64,000 bases of DNA from Tricholomella constricta (taxonomy: Eukaryota > Basidiomycota > Agaricomycetes > Agaricales > Lyophyllaceae). How positions within the stretch are numbered: position 1 is the stretch's first letter; the number at the start of each line of letters is the position of its first letter. Shown here piece after piece: positions 22,054 to 34,217 of this stretch. The position numbers were made by a program, and so were the translations under genes. The notes beneath the pieces are model-generated. The model searched no databases. It saw nothing but the letters and a program-made list of their open reading frames with translations, and was not told where the DNA came from. The stretch is taken from positions 496,001 to 560,000 of the forward strand of contig JAACJP010000029.1 in NCBI GenBank assembly GCA_013368375.1. Direction: 5' to 3'.

Positions 22054-23600
22054 GCGCAGCAGAATCCAGACCACCAGATCAGAATGATGACGTATGTGCT
22101 GCAGACAAAGAATTCGATCAGATCTTAGCCGCACTGATGTCGATCGACGAACACCCTGACATTGATCCGACGGCTATGGACTCCGAAGAGCCGAAGTCTT
22201 GGGAGGAAGCGCAGAATTCACCGGACGCAAACTTATGGGAGGCTGGCTATCGCAATGAACTCAAGTCCCTAAAAGACATGGGCGTCTATAAACTCGTACC
22301 GCGGGAGGAGGTCCCCGACGGATACAAGATCCACAAAGGGAAGCCGGTATTTACACTCAAACGAGATGAGAACGGAAAAGTCACTCGCCACAAAGTACGC
22401 GTCGTACTAAAAGGATTTAACCAGGTATATGGTCAAGACTACACGAAGACGACCTCACCGACAGCGCGTATGGAATCATGGCGGATCCTCCTCCACCTAG
22501 CGGCCTCCTTTGGTTGGGACGCCATCCAGATCGACGTCAAGACCGCCTTCCTCTACGGCATCTTACCCCCAGAAGAAACAATTTACATGGCCCAACCCAA
22601 AGGATTCGAGGAACCGGGGAAGGAGGGCTGGGTGTGGAAGCTGGATCGAGGGCTTTACGGGATGAAACAGGCAGGGCGAATATGGAACAAGACACTGAAC
22701 GATAACATGATCAAATGGGGCTTCACCCACCTGGCATGTGAATCGTGTGTATACTATAGGAAAACTGACACTGGCACGATTATCACCGCAGTGCACGTCG
22801 ACGACTTCCTGTCAATTACGAGCTCAAAGGACGAAAACGAGCGCTTCGAGGAACAACTCCGCGGCGCTTGGACAATTTCCGATCTCGGTACCCCGCGGCA
22901 CATCGTCGGTATAGCCGTAGAATGGGACCGACCAAATCGCTCCGTCAGCCTATCGCAGACTGCACTGATCGACAAGATTATCTCTCAATTCGGTCAAAAG
23001 GACGCCGCGCCACTCTCGCTACCCATGGAACCGGGACTCAAACTGCGCCACATTGACCGGAAAACACTACCGCCGGAGGAACAGGTCGCGATTGAGAAGA
23101 TCCCCTACTGCTCCCTCGTTGGCTGCCTCCTATACCTCGCCATTTCCACCCGACCTGATATCCAGTATGCCGTCCAACAACTCACCCAGTACCTAGACTG
23201 TTATTCATACCTCCACTGGAACGCTGGGATCAAACTCGTACGCTATCTGAAGGGGACTCGGGACCTGAAGCTTACACTAGGCGGCGCTGGTTCTTTGGGC
23301 CTCGTCGGGTTCACCGACTCGGACTGGGCCAACTGCTTAGATACACGCCGTAGTATTGGGGGATACGCCTGGTCACTTGGATCTGGACTAGTGTCCTGGG
23401 CATCGTGCAAACAGAAGACGGTCGCGGCATCCTCTTGCGAAGCCGAATACATGGCGGCTTTCGACTCGGCCCAAGAATGTATTTGGCTCCGCGCCCTCCT
23501 TCATGCCATTGAGCGCCCCATCCACGGCCCCACGACGATCCTTTGCGACAACAACGCGGCTATCAATTTATCCGAAGACCCCCTGCTCCATTCACGTGTT
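22054..23600 (+). pseudogene. Copia pol, middle portion (RT-RNase H)
   Basis: Continues the copia frame from 8195. The copia RT domain begins near SWEEAQNSPDANLWE, followed by WDAIQIDVKTAFLYG, the LYGMKQAGRIW motif and the catalytic VHVDDFLSI near 22795. RNase H follows, with FTDSDWANC and KTVAASSCEAEYMA. There is no stop in this block. At 23600 the codon for Val in LLHSRV is the last before the second insertion, and the next codon (Lys) is at 55393. Frames that start upstream at 21954 are fusions with LTR sequence. Confidence 0.93.
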
Positions 23601-23713
23601 TGTTAGAGGACGTCCAGATGGGCGAAGGCGAGCGAAGAGCTGCGAGCCGGCGCGAGCCAAGAGGGTCCTGAATGCGATCAAGTGAGCAGTCGACAGTGCG
23701 AAACGTGAAGAGG

Positions 23714-23859
23714 TGTTATGGTCAAGGTTGAGACAATAGACTTAGGACGAGGGACGAAGCGTAGCAGCTATGAATGTGTTGATTGAACTAAGGAAAAAGT
23801 GTATCGTAAAATAACGCATAAGTAAGTAGGTGAGACATAATGTAGTAGTGACCGTGACA
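23714..23859 (-). repeat. Chromovirus B 3' LTR
   Basis: 146 bp. On the plus strand it runs TGTTATGGTCA...GACCGTGACA with near-perfect inverted ends. Preceded in sense orientation by the polypurine tract. Confidence 0.88.
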
Positions 23860-23877
23860 TTATCCCCCTTTTAATGG
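23860..23877 (-). other. Chromovirus B polypurine tract
   Basis: The sense strand reads AAAAGGGGGATAA immediately before the 3' LTR. The last codons of pol (Lys-Gly-Gly, stop) are encoded by the tract itself. Confidence 0.8.
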
Positions 23878-25511
23878 TGGATCGAGGCGATTGGGAGGCC
23901 GAGAGACGCGACCTGTGCGAGTAGTAGTAGTAGGCGGAGGTACGTAAACAGAACGAGGATTTTCATGTATAGTAGGAGGAGAAACGGGACGAGGATGAGG
24001 AAACGACGACGAACCGTGAGCCGAACTCTGTTCACGACCGTCTACTGAGGTTGACACGGCTCCTGGCGTAACACCAGTTACGTCGAAGTGCGACACGGGA
24101 GACTCAGACGTAGAGAGGGGAAGTTCGGTCGATGGAACATCTTGGGCGTCGTGAGTGGAACTAGTAGGTAAATTGTCAGTAATAAGAGAAAAGTGTTGTT
24201 GTAACGTAATAGGATGAGGCCTCGGGGCTCGGGGGTGACGACGGTGGAAACGATCGATAAGTTCGTTGGCGGTGGTAGGGATGTCGGAGAGGGCGATCCA
24301 GGAATTTTCTGAGTCGGGAAGGGAGTGCCAGTGGACGAAGTATTCATAACGATGACCGATTTTGCGAGAGTCGAGGACGTTGGAAATGGATGGGGTAGAG
24401 TCAGCGAGTTGGAAGGGTTGAGGAGAGGAGTGGGGATGGAATTCCGAAGGGTCTTGATAGGGTTCTAATAGGGAGGTGTGGAACACGGGATGGAGTCGAG
24501 AGAGATAGGATGGGAGGCGTAGCTGATACGTCTGTAAGCCGATACGACGAACGACTGGGAAAGGGCCGAGGCGTCGATGATCCAATTTGAGCGACGGCCT
24601 AGTCGTTCGAATGTTACGGCGAAGTAGCCATACCAGTTGGTCGGGAGAATAGGATGGAGAGGGTAAGACCTTGGTGTCGAATATTCTCTTTTGACGATCT
24701 TGAGAGTACTGAAGTTCGGCGCGTAGTTCGGAATGGATTTGATCTAAACGTAGAGCTAAATCGTCAGCAGCAGGGACGGTAGAGACTTCAGAAAGTTTAG
24801 GAGTGAAGGTAGGATGGAAACCATAGTTGGCGTAGAATGGCGAATGTTTCGTTGACGAGTTTTAGGAGTTGTTGAAAACGAATTCCACTAGGGGAAGGTA
24901 GTCAACCCAATCGTCCTGCTGGTACGAGCAGTACGCGCGCAGATAGCCCTCGAGAGTCTGATTAGTACGCTCTGTGAGGCCATCCGTGCGTGGGTGATAG
25001 GCTGTGGAGAAACGAGCGTCGATGTCGAGACGCAAAGTAAGTTCTTTCCAAAAGTTAGAAACGAAAAGGGTGCCACGATCCGAGATGATGGAATCTGGGA
25101 GACCGTGGTAGCGAAATATGCGATCGACGAATAACCACGCGAGATCCGACGCGGTCATCGACTCTGTACAGGGAATGAAGTGCGCTGCACGAGTTAGACG
25201 ATCACAAACGACGAGAATTGAATCGTAAGAATGAGAATTAGGAAGCTTAACAATAAAATCCATAGAAATTGATTTCCATGGGCGTTCAGGGATGTCGAGC
25301 GGTTGTAGAAGACCATAGGGCTTGTGGCGAGGGATCTTGATACGATTACACGTATCGCACGCTGAGACATAGCGGCGGACATACGTATAGATTCCCGGCC
25401 AAGAGTAGTCGCGTAGAATATTCTTGACGGTCAGAGTACGTCCAGGATGACCACCAAGTACACAATCATGGCGAGTATAGAGTATCTCGGCACGAAGGGA
25501 CTTTGGTACGA
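23860..25511 (-). pseudogene. Chromovirus B integrase and chromodomain (3' part of pol)
   Basis: One minus-strand frame from 25511 to the stop at 23860, broken by a single in-frame TAA at 24862-24864. It has an HHCC zinc domain (TRHDCVLGGHPG, then CDTCNR), a DDE core (MDFIVKLP; SDRGTLFVSNFWKEL; TDGLTERTNQTLE), a GPF/Y-like segment (LGPFPVVRRIG) and a chromodomain containing YEYFVHWHSLPDSENSW. Chromodomains of such integrases bind modified histone tails and steer insertion to heterochromatin. The upstream part of pol resumes at 38132 after the KDZ transposon. Confidence 0.9.
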
Positions 25512-25559
25512 CGGGGACCTCAGTTCGTACGCTCAGCCAACCCCTAGAAGTTGACATTC

Positions 25560-25985
25560 AATAGACTCAGCCAACACCTTGAGTTCAAGGGCACTTGTAA
25601 ACGTGAAGCTGGCCCACATAGTCAGCAAGTCTAGAACAGCCTAAGCCAGTCTAGCAAAGCCTACTCACCAATAAGTCGGTGAAGACACTAGTGTACAGAG
25701 CATATTGTGCACGATAGACTTGTTATGTAGCAGCCTATAAGCAATATAGGGATCGTATGAAGTGTAAAGTAAATTTAGAGATACAAATCGCAAGTCCGTA
25801 AGTCAATCTAGCCTATGAACAGAAGGCTACGAGTAAGCACAGTCAAGCCTACAAACCATAAGTCGATCTAGCCTATTAACAGCAGGCTACGAAGTAAGCA
25901 CAGTCTAGCCAAGCCTAATAAATGAGTCAATCTGTGAAGTTAGTTAACCATCGAACATATCATTTGAACAAAATTTTACTACTTA
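25560..25985. repeat. Left subterminal repeats of the KDZ transposon
   Basis: Two copies of a 45-bp unit 60 bp apart (25801 and 25861), beginning AGTCAATCTAGCCTATGAAC and AGTCGATCTAGCCTATTAAC. There are also scattered AGTCTAGC and AAGCCTA motifs. AGTCTA and its inverse TAGACT recur at the right end, which would suit transposase-binding sites. Confidence 0.6.
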
Positions 25986-25992
25986 CATCTTT

Positions 25993-28325
25993 TCAAGCCG
26001 GCGCATAGTGCCATCTCTCCGATAAGTTCCGACGCTTAGCCGGAGCCTGTTTCGCGATGGGCGTGTCCGAAACATCATGAGTAGAGGGGGCCTTGCGCTT
26101 CCGGCTGCTGCGGCGAGGCTCTTCTTCGAGCTGAGCGGCAGTTGATGCAGGAGTGGGCAATGTCGGAGTACTCATCAAGGGTGCGGCGGCGACGCCTGTG
26201 GGCATAGATTCGACGATAGCTGGGGTGCAGACGGCCGAAGACTGAGCACCTGGCGCTGAGTCAGTGTTAACTATGTTCATAGCGCCTACAGGGACCCTCG
26301 AAGCAGTGGAACCCTTTCCACCACGTCTACCACCGCTTTTTCCACCCCGTCCACGTCTTCCTCCACGCTTCGACCCCAAAGCGCTTCCAGGGATGTCGGA
26401 AGACTTGAGTGTATCAGTGTTGGCCTCGGGTGCGGAAGTGGTGGCCCCAGTGTCTTCTTGTGGTTTGTTCACAGCGGTAGCGGTGTCTCCGCCGCCATTT
26501 GTGATCGTGGGGACGTGGGCGTTGGCGGACGTAGTAGTGGTCGTGGTGGGGTTCTCGCCTCCGCTGTCACCTGTATCCGGGGGGGTGGCGGGAGCAGGAG
26601 TTGACACTGAGTCAGGAGCGCTGTCACGAAGTATTGGCGGTGAAAAATGGGCGAGAGGGGGAGGGGACTGTGTGATGGGAGCGGGAGCGGGTTCTTGGAA
26701 GGGCAATGTGGTTAGGACATCGATGATCTCATTATCACTGTCGTCACCGTGATTGTTGTCGTCATTTTGAAAGTCGTCGACGTCGCCATCTAACAGCGAC
26801 ACCGACTTTGAGAACTGCAAAATGTAGTGGGATCGGTTCTGGCCATCGAAAATGGATGTGTACAACCGCAGAGCGTCCGTTGCCTTCATAGCCTTGGGAT
26901 CGAGGCTTGGGAAGTCGGCAAGTGTGTCACTGTGGGTGATTCCAATACAATCTCGTGTCGAAGTACCAAGGACGTCCCAAGGTACTTCTGCCGAGTTCGA
27001 AACCTCTACAACAAAGCAAGTCCGTTAGCTACAGTGACTCGATTGAGCTGATATTGATCATTGACTGACTCCAGGCCATTTCAATGTATTCTGTCAGTAA
27101 GTGGCGGCAGCTGGCGACAGGAATGCTCTCGGGGTCTAGAGATGGCAAAATGGGGTAACCATCCTCGTTCAACATGATAGTGAGCTTGATTTGATTCATT
27201 GCTGACTCTGTGGGGGCGATCACTTCGGGACGCTTGACTGTTAGAAAGTGTCGATTAGTCTTCTCGGCCCACAACAATGACAACGTTAAATCGGATACCT
27301 GGCAATGCACCCTCTGCAAACCGTCGAAATTCGTTGCGAAAATCCTTGAAGTTCGCACATTGATCAGCGAAAGTCGTCGATTGAGCATTGTTGGTTACGG
27401 TCCCGCTATCAAGACATCAGAATGTGAGAGATAATGGCTAGTAGTCGACATACTTGAAGGTCTTGAGGTCACCCGCCTCGTTGCGATATGCGCCTTGTAG
27501 GAAGAACACGACCTCACCATGCCCTCCCCAGTTCCAGCCGCACATGCCACGCAGCGCCTCCATGGCCGTTGGCAATAAAGACTTCTGTTGACTGTATAGG
27601 TGATGAGCCGTGCTTCAAGGCAGATGTCGGGATACTCATACTCACGCAAATGTATGCTCAGCGCTGGGAGGGCGTTTCAAATTCTCCTTCAAAATTGCCG
27701 CTTCCTCCTCATATTCGGCACGGGCCTTGTCGTCAAGTTCATTGAAGAGTTCGAGCTTGTATTTCCGGTGAAGGGTAAGATTGCCTTCTCTGGTGGATTG
27801 GCCAGTCTCGCTGCGCTCCTTGTTGATCATGTCTCGAATGTCAGCTTGCTTAGTTTTGGCGAATAGGTCGACCGCGCTTGTCGCACGTGGAGCTTTGCTG
27901 GACGTCGAGGGTGCCGGCACCTCAACGTTAGTCTTCGTATTGTTGACGAACCATTTCTTCAGTTTCTTGAATGACAGAATTAAATACGGAATGCCTGACG
28001 GAGAAAGGATGCTTACATGTTTGAGGGATTCTAGATTTGGACCATCGGGCCCAGTCGAGTTGAATTGCTGGATGAAGAGGGGATATACAAGACGGAGGAC
28101 CCAGTCCCCCTTGTCGCCCTTCACCTGCCCAGTCCCTCGAGGGCCAGTGGCTTTCTGAGCAAGCTTGTCGACGAACTCTTGATACTGTGGCAGATGCGAG
28201 AGCAGCAGGGCTTTCTCCTCCTTGCTGAAGGCTCCTTGATTGGGCCGTGAAGCCGTAGGCGGGTCAAGCGGAGGGGTCGGGTTGGGCGGAAGGCCAGAGT
28301 TGGCAGGGTCAGAGGGATTTTCCAT
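25993..28325 (-). CDS. KDZ cargo gene 1: unknown protein with basic RGG-like C-terminus
   Basis: The proposed exons on the minus strand are 28325-28017, 27965-27646, 27591-27454, 27405-27299, 27237-27070 and 27005-25993, giving 684 codons with all phases matching. Five short introns have canonical ends; the last but one has CTAAC close to its AG. The N-terminus contains FSKEEKALLLSHLPQYQEF and KGDWVLRLVYPLFIQQF, then an Ala-Val-Asp-Leu-Phe-Ala-Lys helix region, then a segment with CGWNWGGHGEVVFFLQG. The C-terminal 300 residues are Pro/Thr-rich with an Arg-Gly block (KRGGRRGRGGKSGGRRGGKG) and a basic KRKAP tail, so a nuclear or nucleic-acid role is plausible. I believe the N-terminal half belongs to a family expanded in mushrooms near KDZ genes, but assign no function. 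Confidence 0.7.
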
Positions 28326-28687
28326 GATACGTAAAGCGAGGGGAGTGCGAAAGCCTGCGAGATTGCGAGAGGTGACCTTTTAGCCCCGGGTCCGCTTTGA
28401 CTGTGGCATTCTAAACAACAGTCGTGCGGAGGTCCACACTTGGAGGACCATCCTCAGGTCAAAGGTGTGGTGGCGGGCCAAGGAGCCTGGGTATCGACGA
28501 TCGTTCATTACTTCAGTACAAATCGAGACAAAAGAGACGTACATTGAGTTGCTCGAGATGTCCCGAGGGGCACAGAGGGCCAAAAGTTTCGTCATGGGGA
28601 TAATTGTGCCGTCACTGGAATTTGGAAGACAATAGAAGGATAATCCTTCTTTGTGAACAACACATTGTAAGTAAGGGAAATTTGTAA

Positions 28688-29801
28688 TTAGTGGGCCCGT
28701 GCTTTGCCCTTGCGAATGGTATTGTAGAGGTGGAACATTGTATCGAAGTAGGGAGGGGAAACTACGGTAGTGTACTTCAGAAAAAAGGCTTGCCCCGCGA
28801 AATCAACTGCCAGAGGATCCGCCCAATGATGTTCGAGCCATTTGGGCCATCCCTGCGAGTAGAGTTCCAATGAATTCCCAAGCTCGACCCCGTACACTCC
28901 GAGCTCGATCTTGAAGTCCAGCAAATGAATGCTGCGATCGCTACGTCGAGGAAAGACAGCTATTTCGACATGGCTGTGGGCATCCTGTAGACAGCTCAGT
29001 AACAAATCAACCAGATGATAATTTGAACTGACCAATTTCCAAATAAAGAGTCGCACACCGCAGGTAAAGTCCCTATTGTTCAGGTCATGGCCAGTGACAG
29101 TATTGTTGAGTCGTATGGGCAGAGAGAACAAGACGGGGGAAGATGGAACTATAGTGGCGGACGATGAGGGAAAGTCATTATACGTAGGGCTGGTTGGTGG
29201 AGATAAACTCGAACTAGCCGCGCGCAGAGTGGGTGGAGCACGACTGGGTATGGATGACAGCAAAAGTGGCTGGACGGGCACCACTCGATTTGTGCGGCGG
29301 GGGTGGGGCTGGAGCTCCTCACGAATATTGAACCATGCTGTCAACTCGGTGCCATCATGGAAAATGTTCACGTCTAACGAGGTGTGGGTGAGCCAAGTAA
29401 ATGTCCAAGACGTATTATTTTTCTTCTTCTACATGTCGGTCAAATCAGCGCAGTGTTAGACGCACTGGACGAATGCCACTCCCCACCATCTGAAACCACC
29501 GTCCGATGTTTGAGTTCTCCAGGACGTCACCCTTCGCTGAGGCTAATTTTCCTGTGCATACTTGTGGCGTTCTGTAGACCCAACCATGGACTCGGTGCTG
29601 GTCATTATACGGCGCCGCGAGGAATTCGATGGCTGTCGTTATCCGGTCCTCATTGACTTTGATGGCAGCAGATTTATTCAGGCCGCGGAGTGCCGGGTCG
29701 GCATCGGCGAGGGGTCCTAAGCGATGTGTGGGAGGTTGTTGAGAGTAGGGGGCCGCCCGAGGGTGGCCACGGCCTGTCGTAGAAGAAGCAATGCGAGGCA
29801 T
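28688..29801 (-). CDS. KDZ cargo gene 2: unknown protein
   Basis: The exons proposed on the minus strand are 29801-29466 (or -29487), 29428-29033 and 28984-28688, about 343 codons. The 48-nt second intron has GTCAGT and CTACAG ends and is in phase. For the first intron two donors (GTGCGT or GTGGGG) both keep the frame, so that boundary is uncertain. The N-terminus is Pro/Ala/Ser-rich and basic. The C-terminal part looks globular, with FSLPIRLNNTV, HVEIAVFPRR and LYSQGWPKWLEHHW. No metal-binding HxD motif of TET/JBP-type dioxygenases is visible. It lies 362 bp upstream of cargo gene 1 in the same orientation. Confidence 0.6.
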
Positions 29802-31477
29802 GAATAATTATATATCTTTGAAGGAGTAGTCCTTACCGATCATGCACCCTTTAAATCAGAGACTTTAAAAGGCCAAAGCGAGGCGGTCCGGGCAGGTCAA
29901 AGCAGAACAATATATCATAATAATAGGTACAAGGAGACAAGTCTGATCGAAAGAGATAAAGTATGATCGTCTAAGTAATATATAGAAATAAAGATAGAGG
30001 GCTATAGTAAGTCAGTACGTCGGCGGCAGGACGTGTCTTGAATATAATCCAGGGCCCGAGATGAACGCCAGGTCGAGCCAGAAAGTGGCAGAATGAAGGT
30101 GGTCGTAGTAAGAGAGGAGGAGAGGAGTCACTGCCGACACCCAGTCGAGCAGGCGGGAGACGCTCGTCTGGCCCGATCCTTGGTGGCAGAAGAAGAGAAG
30201 AGCGAGCGAGGTACGCAGGTGGCAGTAAGAGTGGAGGAGAGGAGTCCCTGCCGATGCCAGGTCGAGCAGGCGGGAGACGCTCGTCTGGCCCGATCCTGAC
30301 AGAAGAAGAGAAGAGCGAGCGAGGTACACAGGTGGCAGTAAGAGTGGAGGAGAGGAGTCCCTGCCGACGCCAGGTCGAGCAGGCAGGAGACGCTCGTCTG
30401 GCCCGATCCTTGGTGGCAAAAAGAAAAGGAGGCTGGGTCCATGAAGGCGATGTTGTTACAGGAAGAACCGTCACTGCCGACGCCAGGTCAAGCAGGTGGG
30501 AGACGCTCGTCTGCCCCGATGGTGGTGAAGAAGTCGGGGAAGTCAAGAATTGGCGCTTGATGTCTCCACGGGAATTGCCGAAAGGTGATTGTTCAGCCAC
30601 TTGGCCTGAGCGTGCGAGTTGCTGACACCAATGATCTCCACGGGCATTGCCGATCAGGCGCTTGCTCAGCCACTTGGCCTGAGCGTGCAAGTTGCTGACA
30701 CCAGTGATCTCCACGGGCATTGCCGATGAGGTGCTTGCTCAGCCACTTGGCTCAAGCGCAGGAAATTATATTCAAACTCAGCGCACAAGCGCAGAGTCGA
30801 CGACGTCTCCCCTCCCTCATTCGCTGCATCCTCAACGCTGCCAGCTGCTTGGACCCGATCTTCCTCCACCGAGATATACCTGCGGTATTCTCGTTCAGCT
30901 CGACGTGTCGTCGGCTGATAGCACTCCTTAGATTACGCCCTTGCTGAATACGCTTTCATATACACTCTCCTTAATCCAACTTGAGTTTCTAAGTTCGCAA
31001 TCATAATCCACGTAAGTCTATTTCATGTTTATAACTACATACTGTCAAGTAATCCTCATAGGCCGCGGGTGTTTCTTCCAGCAACTTACCACCTTGAGAT
31101 AGTCGACGACGCATCTCCCCTCCATCATTCACTCTGCCAGCTGCTTGGACCCGATCTTTTCCCACCGAGATATACCTTCGGTATTCTCGTTCAGCTCGAC
31201 GTGTCGTCGGCTGATAGCACTCCTTAGACCACGTCCTTGCCAAATACGCATATACACTCTCATTAATCCAACTTGAGTTTCTAAGTTCGCAATCATAATC
31301 CACGTAAGTCTATTTCATTTTTATAACTACATACTGTCAACTAATCCTCATAGCCCGCGGACGTTTCTTCCACCCACATTCCACACTGAGATATACCTGT
31401 GGTATTCTCTTTCGGCTCGACGAGACGTCGGCTGATCTCTATCTGTGCCTCCTTTATAGCCAACCGCCATTCGTGAT
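29802..31477. repeat. Repeat-rich divergent intergenic region in the KDZ transposon
   Basis: This 1.7-kb region separates cargo gene 2 (minus) from cargo gene 3 (plus) and holds three repeat families. About four copies of a 112-120-bp unit run from 30112 to 30531, with core CGGGAGACGCTCGTCTGG. Three copies of a unit of about 75 bp run from 30560 to 30760, with core GATCTCCACGGGCATTGCCG. A direct duplication of about 225 bp (30836-31062 and 31131-31356) is followed by a partial third copy near 31385. Long frames over the first family are repeat artefacts. The last duplication sits directly upstream of cargo gene 3 and may contain promoter elements. Confidence 0.7.
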
Positions 31478-33682
31478 ATGTCGCAGAACGACGCCTTACG
31501 TTTGGAGTCCTTGGTGCACAACCCTCAACAACTCCTTCGTCTGAAGCACGAATTCAACCACGATAGTAAGTTCTTTGTCTGTATGTTTTACTATTGTTGT
31601 TCACAGTACGTTAGATATTCGGCCGTTCGAGGGTCTAGTCGCTGCTGTCGTGGGGGATGGGATGTATGTAGTAACTTCTCCGAACTGTAAGAAACTACGG
31701 TATCCGCCTTTAGGAGCAGACCACCCAGTGTTCCTGCGCGAAAACCTGCGTTATGGTGATGACGACCCACTTATGTGGCCGCAGCCTTATGTCCAAGATC
31801 TCCCATACCTCGCAGTGATTCGTTATCCACCCCGAGACCACAGTGACCCCGCGGCAATTATGTGGTGGCTTCCTGAATTTTCTCAATTTACACGCGATCA
31901 GTCGACATGGTATTGCATCGGGCGCTTGTCTCCTCAGCTGCTCAGCCGCCTTCGACTCCCCTGCATTGCGCTGATGGAACAAGCACACAGTGCCATCTAC
32001 AAGGACTACTACCCAGCTCAGGAGATTCCGCCGATCATGCGATCTTTTCTTGATCGTCTCACAGGCCTTTCGACAACTTTCCGTCGTGCACAAATCGCTG
32101 TACGCGAAGTTCAACGCCTCTACCTTGAGCTACAAGCTGCGCTCAACTGGCACGACATATACGAACCTCGCATCAGTGGCCAGATTGAGGTGGATGCAGG
32201 GACCCCAGTTGCACGAGTAATGGGGGCGTTCACTAGCAACTTGGGTGTCTGCGAGGAACTTTTCAGGGCAAAGATACCTGTATTCCTCATTCGTGGGGGT
32301 CCGGAAATTCGTGCGCTGTGTATCAATGAACTTGTCACTGCATGCCGCGCCGAAGGTTTCATTCCCCTCTCTCCAGCCATCGACCCCTCCCACCCAACCA
32401 TCTATCGCGGGTCTGCTACGCAATTGGCCAAGTACACCGCAATGAGGCGCTTCACTCGATACTTCCACACAATCGGTGACCCATTCAACTCCCACCGAAT
32501 GGAACAACCCGTGGTTCCACCTCCCGATGTGCCGATGACAGATCGTAAGGCTCGCACGCAACGGTACAGCCCCTGTAAGTTCTTATCGCAATGTTTGAAT
32601 TACCTACAACTGACTAGGACATCATAGACGCTCAGCGCAAGAAAAACAAGGCCATATACGAGCCGCAGGGTCGCAGCAAGTTCGAAGATCTCCCAGACCC
32701 CATCCTTCCTCCCGCGATCCCAGTATGGCGTGATGCGCTCCGCAGCGTCGATCAATCGCCCAGCAACTTCGTCAACCAAGATGTTCTGGGCTCCGACTTC
32801 GGGTATGCATTCCCGGAACCGGCGTCGTTCATTGCGTACCAGAACCGAGACCGGCGTGCATCGACCCTCCGTTGCTGGCTTCGTTATCGCGTGGCTTTCA
32901 TCCATCGCCTCAGCGTCAACGGTTCGACTGCACGGCCAATGTCTGGGAAGGCTTGGAGGGATCTGCTTGGGCTGGACTGGCTGGAGCATAGCTCATCCGG
33001 CTCCGATAGGAAGAAAGCTGATCGTCAGACCAAGAGCGCAACGCGCCTGGAGCTGTTGTCTGACTTTCTTCAAAATTGCTTGGGCGCCGAGGACATCTCA
33101 AACAGCGAGGTCGCTCATGGTAGTGAAACTTGGCAGGGCAAACCATTTGGGGATCTCCAGGACCAGGACTTCGAAGAGATTTTGTGGGAGATGGCGGAGC
33201 TCAACTTTCGCCAGGAGCTCCTCGCATTGCAAATCTACATCCGTCGTGGGGACGCGGACTTCGATCTTTATCAAGAACAACAACGTGTCGCAAATTGCTT
33301 CCCCGGAGGACAACTCCTCGTCGCGCCGCTGTCCGAAGCAAATACCGGCATTGCGAGTTACGACGAAGAAGAACGCTGTCGCTACCTGCTAGAGCTTCAG
33401 CGGCTCATGAGGCCTTGGCCAGGAAAAAAGCCAGACATCTTCCACGTCGACAGTTGGCGATGGAGCATGGGTGACGTTCAAGCTTTGGAGGCAGCCATTG
33501 CAAAATTTTACACACAAACGTTCTTCAATCACTTCCGCCGCGCGCCTATCATTCCTCGTCGTCTTTCGCATGACGTACCCGGCTTTGAGCCCCCGCCGCC
33601 CCTTCTTGAGCAATTGAATCCGGCGCCCAATATGTGTTATGACATGACGCAGATAGTACCATTCGACCAACTGATGCTATAG
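31478..33682 (+). CDS. KDZ cargo gene 3: unknown 700-residue protein
   Basis: The exons proposed are 31478-31565, 31615-32574 and 32628-33682, giving 700 codons with introns of 49 and 53 nt (GTAAGT donors). The protein is rich in aromatic residues and Pro and looks globular: IRPFEGLVAAVVGDGMYVV near the start, MWPQPYVQDLPYLAVIRYPP next, a helical middle, then PYAQRKKNKA across the second splice site and a WRDALRSVDQSP segment. No known catalytic motif, transmembrane segment or signal peptide is evident. It reads in the same direction as the transposase and ends 535 bp upstream of it. Intact phase across three exons argues that it is a real gene. Confidence 0.7.
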
Positions 33683-33816
33683 AACATTCCAGCTATGACT
33701 ATCCAAGCGCACAACTAAAGCGCACATACATATTTTTGACAGTGACAATGTTATCTCACCTAGGTAAAGAGATAACAAATCGTACAATATTGTGCTTCGA
33801 ACAGTGGCCTTCATGA

Positions 33817-33990
33817 GTTCGGGTCAGATCTTCGATCGCCCACACGATCTGCTCTGGCAGCGATCGTGAGGTCCCGTAGACTGCTGCCTCGGCTATTGTT
33901 CTCGTCGGTGATTTGGGGTCAGATCTTCGATCGCCCACACGATTTGCTCTGGCAGTGATCGTGAGGTCCTGTAGAATGCTGCCTCTACTC
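33817..33990. repeat. Tandem 90-bp duplication upstream of the transposase gene
   Basis: GGTCAGATCTTCGATCGCCC and about 60 following bases occur at about 33823 and 33916, 92 bp apart, with few differences. It lies between cargo gene 3 and the transposase start and may be part of the transposase promoter. Confidence 0.65.
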
Positions 33991-34217
33991 TTGTTCTCGT
34001 TGTGGCCAGAACGTGCCTTGTCCTCTTGTTCCGCGTGTCACCGCGCATACGCACTTCATTCTGCTGCTATTGTATTGTCCTTTCCTCCCCGAACGATGTC
34101 GAGGAGCCATTGCCGTACAATGCTGCCTCCATTATTGTTCTTGTGCTGGCCAGAGAGATTTTATTTCACACTAATGCGCACACACCACTCGTTCTGTAGC
34201 TAGTCCCTTCCTGTCCA

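Noticed and set aside
23601..23859. A single 259-bp LTR starting at TGTTAGAGG for chromovirus B
   Set aside because: The right copy and the AGAGG duplication show the B LTR starts at 23714; the first 113 bases belong to element H with its own GTGTT duplication.
28380..28595. Short minus-strand frame between KDZ cargo genes 1 and 2
   Set aside because: No splice-supported link to either gene and no recognisable motif; it may be untranslated sequence.
29971..30720. 249-codon minus-strand frame with repeated PARPG-type blocks
   Set aside because: The frame is generated by the t 112-120-bp tandem repeat in the KDZ intergenic region, and parallel frames are equally open.
26000..33682. A TET/JBP dioxygenase among the KDZ cargo genes
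   Set aside because: Such genes often accompany fungal KDZ elements, but I found no HxD...H...R pattern in any of the three proteins.
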